A stretch of DNA of 64,000 bases from Spirometra erinaceieuropaei (Eukaryota > Platyhelminthes > Cestoda > Diphyllobothriidea > Diphyllobothriidae). Within the stretch, counting starts at the first letter, position 1; the number at the start of each line of letters is the position of its first letter. Under the pieces are notes generated by a model. The model worked only from the letters and a program-made list of their open reading frames with translations, was not told where the DNA came from and ran no database searches. A program made the translations under genes and the position numbers. This document shows positions 62,270-64,000 of the stretch, piece by piece. The stretch spans positions 1,797,840-1,861,839 of the forward strand of contig CACRXP010000012.1 of the NCBI GenBank assembly GCA_902702965.1, given 5' to 3'.

Positions 62270-62800
62270 AAAGGGCTGAGATGTACCAGGATAAGCTAAG
62301 GCTGATCACGTGGTCCAACTGTTTGCATAGTTCGGGTTTCTCCCGCCGTATGTAGGCTGCCTCCAAGTGGCGAGTCCGAGTTGTTCTTGCCCGAACTAAT
62401 ACTCAGAGGGATGTTTTGTGGTCGATGGAGTGACCACTATCCAGGAGGTTTTTCGTGATAGAAGGACGAGGAATTTTCCTGCTTCAGAAACCATTTAGGC
62501 AGTTGCTGAACTGACCTGGCTGCCAGTTGCCATTGCGTTCGGCCCATGTGCTTGCATCCACAAGTGTATGTGAATTCGTAAACACAATTTGAGGTGGCGT
62601 TGAATGGCAAGACATCCTTTGTCCGTGGAATTGGGATAGCTTTAGTGGGACTGCGGGATGTGGGTTTGGCAGCATTGTGTGTTCCTTCAGCGACGCTTAT
62701 CAATCGTCGCCCAATGGTATTTGAAATACTGTCACCCGTAAAAGGTAAGGATATTACAACGGGATCATTCGCAACTGATCGTTCTCTCACTTTTGGTCGT
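62270..62800 (-). mobile_element. Penelope-like element (lineage 2), endonuclease end, antisense copy
   Basis: Minus-strand reading: VISLPFTGDSISNTI (about 62750), YEFTYTCGCKHMGRTQWQLA (about 62570; YIGRT changed to HMGRT), KNLLDSGHS.DHKTSL (about 62440) and LEAAYIRREKPELCKQLDH (about 62370). It matches the copy at 53995-54912 over its whole length but reads antisense to UNC45. Confidence 0.8.
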
Positions 62801-62995
62801 TAGGTGTTGCTGTACTTGTGGATAAAACGTATTGGATATCCACGTTTAAGCAAGGCTGTTTGAGGCCAGCAATTTCTGCATCCAATGTCTCAATAGAGCA
62901 AATACTTCTCACTCATTTGAAATGAGTGCTAATCAGGTTTCGCCTTCGCTGCATTGGCACAAAGCTCAGGAAGTGTAGGTAATAACCTTTCAGGC

Positions 62996-63670
62996 ATCAA
63001 TATCTCAGTCGCGTCAGGACACCGCCTTCTGAACGCGCGTCTTTTCGGCAAAAGTCACACCCGCTAAGGATGACTACTTAAGTAGTATAATTTTTCTACC
63101 GACCTTCGGTGCGCCTGTAAATCTAAGCATATTTTGTGGAAAGCATGCACAAGGCTATATTTTCTCTTACGCATGCTGGTGTAACTTGTCTTTTTGAAGT
63201 TTGATGCTCAAAGGGCTTTTAAATTCATGAATAATTTCGAATCCGATCTTCCGTTTTGCATGCGTTTAGGGTTTTCGAATCATAGCTTCTAAAATTACGT
63301 AGTGGATACGGACCACGTTTTATACTTGAAACGGAGCATTTATAAACGCGCGGCTGCGACGCTTTTTAGCAGACATTAATGGCCTTAAAGAATCTCATAA
63401 TTATGTTTTTTTAAAAAAACAAAAGATAAGGTTTCTTCGAACAGAAAACTTTAAAAGGACACAATTACAACAACGTTAGCACGAGAACGGCTCCACATAG
63501 AACATGTTTAGATCTATAAGGGTATCGAAAATCAATGACAAGATCCATATTGCCTAAGTAATCCTTTTATCAACAAGCTGGATTGTGTCAGGCATCAGGG
63601 AGGGATGCATATTCAAAAGCCAACATTCTGGCCTGATTGAAATATCTTGGGATTATGTTGAATGCTCCAA
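62996..63670. mobile_element. Foldback element, diverged copy 3
   Basis: ATCTCAGTCGCGTCAGGACACC at left mirrors GGCCTGATTGAAATATCTTGG at right, and GGTATCGAAAATCAATGACAAG (63522-63543) is shared with the other copies. Outer ends are lost. Confidence 0.5.
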
Positions 63671-63909
63671 GGTTTGTGAGCGCCTGCTATGCTGTAGTCC
63701 GCAAAGCATGGCACTCGCAGCCTGATGTGTGCTCTCAGTTCCCCGGTACCTACTTCACCGGCGGTAGATGCGCTTGCGCTCCCGCTGGGTGTACAGGTCG
63801 TGTGCACGGTTGCCCTGTGAACCTCGTCTTTCTGACCGGTTGTGCTGCGGTTCGTTAAAATCCTGGTTAAGTGGTTGTTGTAGACCAGAGGGTGTGGTGG
63901 TAAGGCTGA

Positions 63910-64000
63910 ATATGGGATCGGGCGTGCCATCCACCTGCGCCCTCCCCCGCCTCCGGTCTTCTTGACTATGTCTTGACACCGGCTCCAGGTGAGGGGGGGG
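63910..64000. repeat. Dispersed GC-rich repeat, copy 3
   Basis: GCCATCCACCTGCGCCCTCC, CCGGTCTTCTTGACTATG and TCTTGACACCGG repeat window positions 14-70 in direct orientation. It continues past the window edge. Confidence 0.65.

Noticed and set aside
1..64000. CRISPR arrays, operons or other prokaryotic systems
   Set aside because: No evenly spaced repeats with unique spacers and no clustered ORFs with ribosome binding sites; intron structure shows a eukaryotic genome.

Overview
The window is eukaryotic genomic DNA, most likely from a parasitic flatworm and probably a diphyllobothriidean tapeworm. Three things point there: genes made of small exons with some very short introns (29-53 nt), introns otherwise swollen with repeats, and many Penelope-like elements (PLEs), LINEs and tRNA-derived SINEs. 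The phylum is a fairly safe inference; order and species are guesses, because nothing could be searched.

Three host genes could be rebuilt by joining exons with GT..AG introns and consistent reading phase. (1) COG1, a subunit of the conserved oligomeric Golgi complex, on the + strand at 9989-25818: 16 exons, about 1217 residues, apparently complete. (2) CCDC113 (CFAP263), a ciliary coiled-coil protein, on the - strand at 34939-31824: 7 exons, 362 residues, with a poly(A) signal just past the stop. (3) UNC45, a TPR/UCS-domain myosin co-chaperone, on the + strand from 48155 to at least 61791: 6 exons and 441 complete codons, running off the right edge. COG1 and CCDC113 converge; CCDC113 and UNC45 diverge across about 13 kb. 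They are unrelated housekeeping, ciliary and muscle genes and form no operon.

Layout: 1-9.99 kb is gene-poor, with a LINE fragment and minor repeats. 10-25.8 kb is COG1, whose introns hold a PLE fragment, several SINEs, a foldback element and a 760-bp trinucleotide tract. 25.8-31.8 kb is intergenic with a reverse-transcriptase fragment. 31.8-34.9 kb is CCDC113. 36.2-44.6 kb is a nested pair of LINEs: element A was split by element B and also carries an AT-microsatellite insert. 45.0-45.6 kb is a probable solo LTR. 48.2 kb to the end is UNC45, whose introns carry three PLE copies, SINEs, two foldback elements and one 71-bp assembly gap.

No prokaryotic feature, CRISPR array, rRNA or clear functional tRNA was seen. 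The least routine signals are a recurring hammerhead-ribozyme-like motif near PLE endonuclease domains, a nearly palindromic foldback family, 29-nt introns in two neighbouring genes, and a tRNA-headed SINE family that often sits in inverted clusters.
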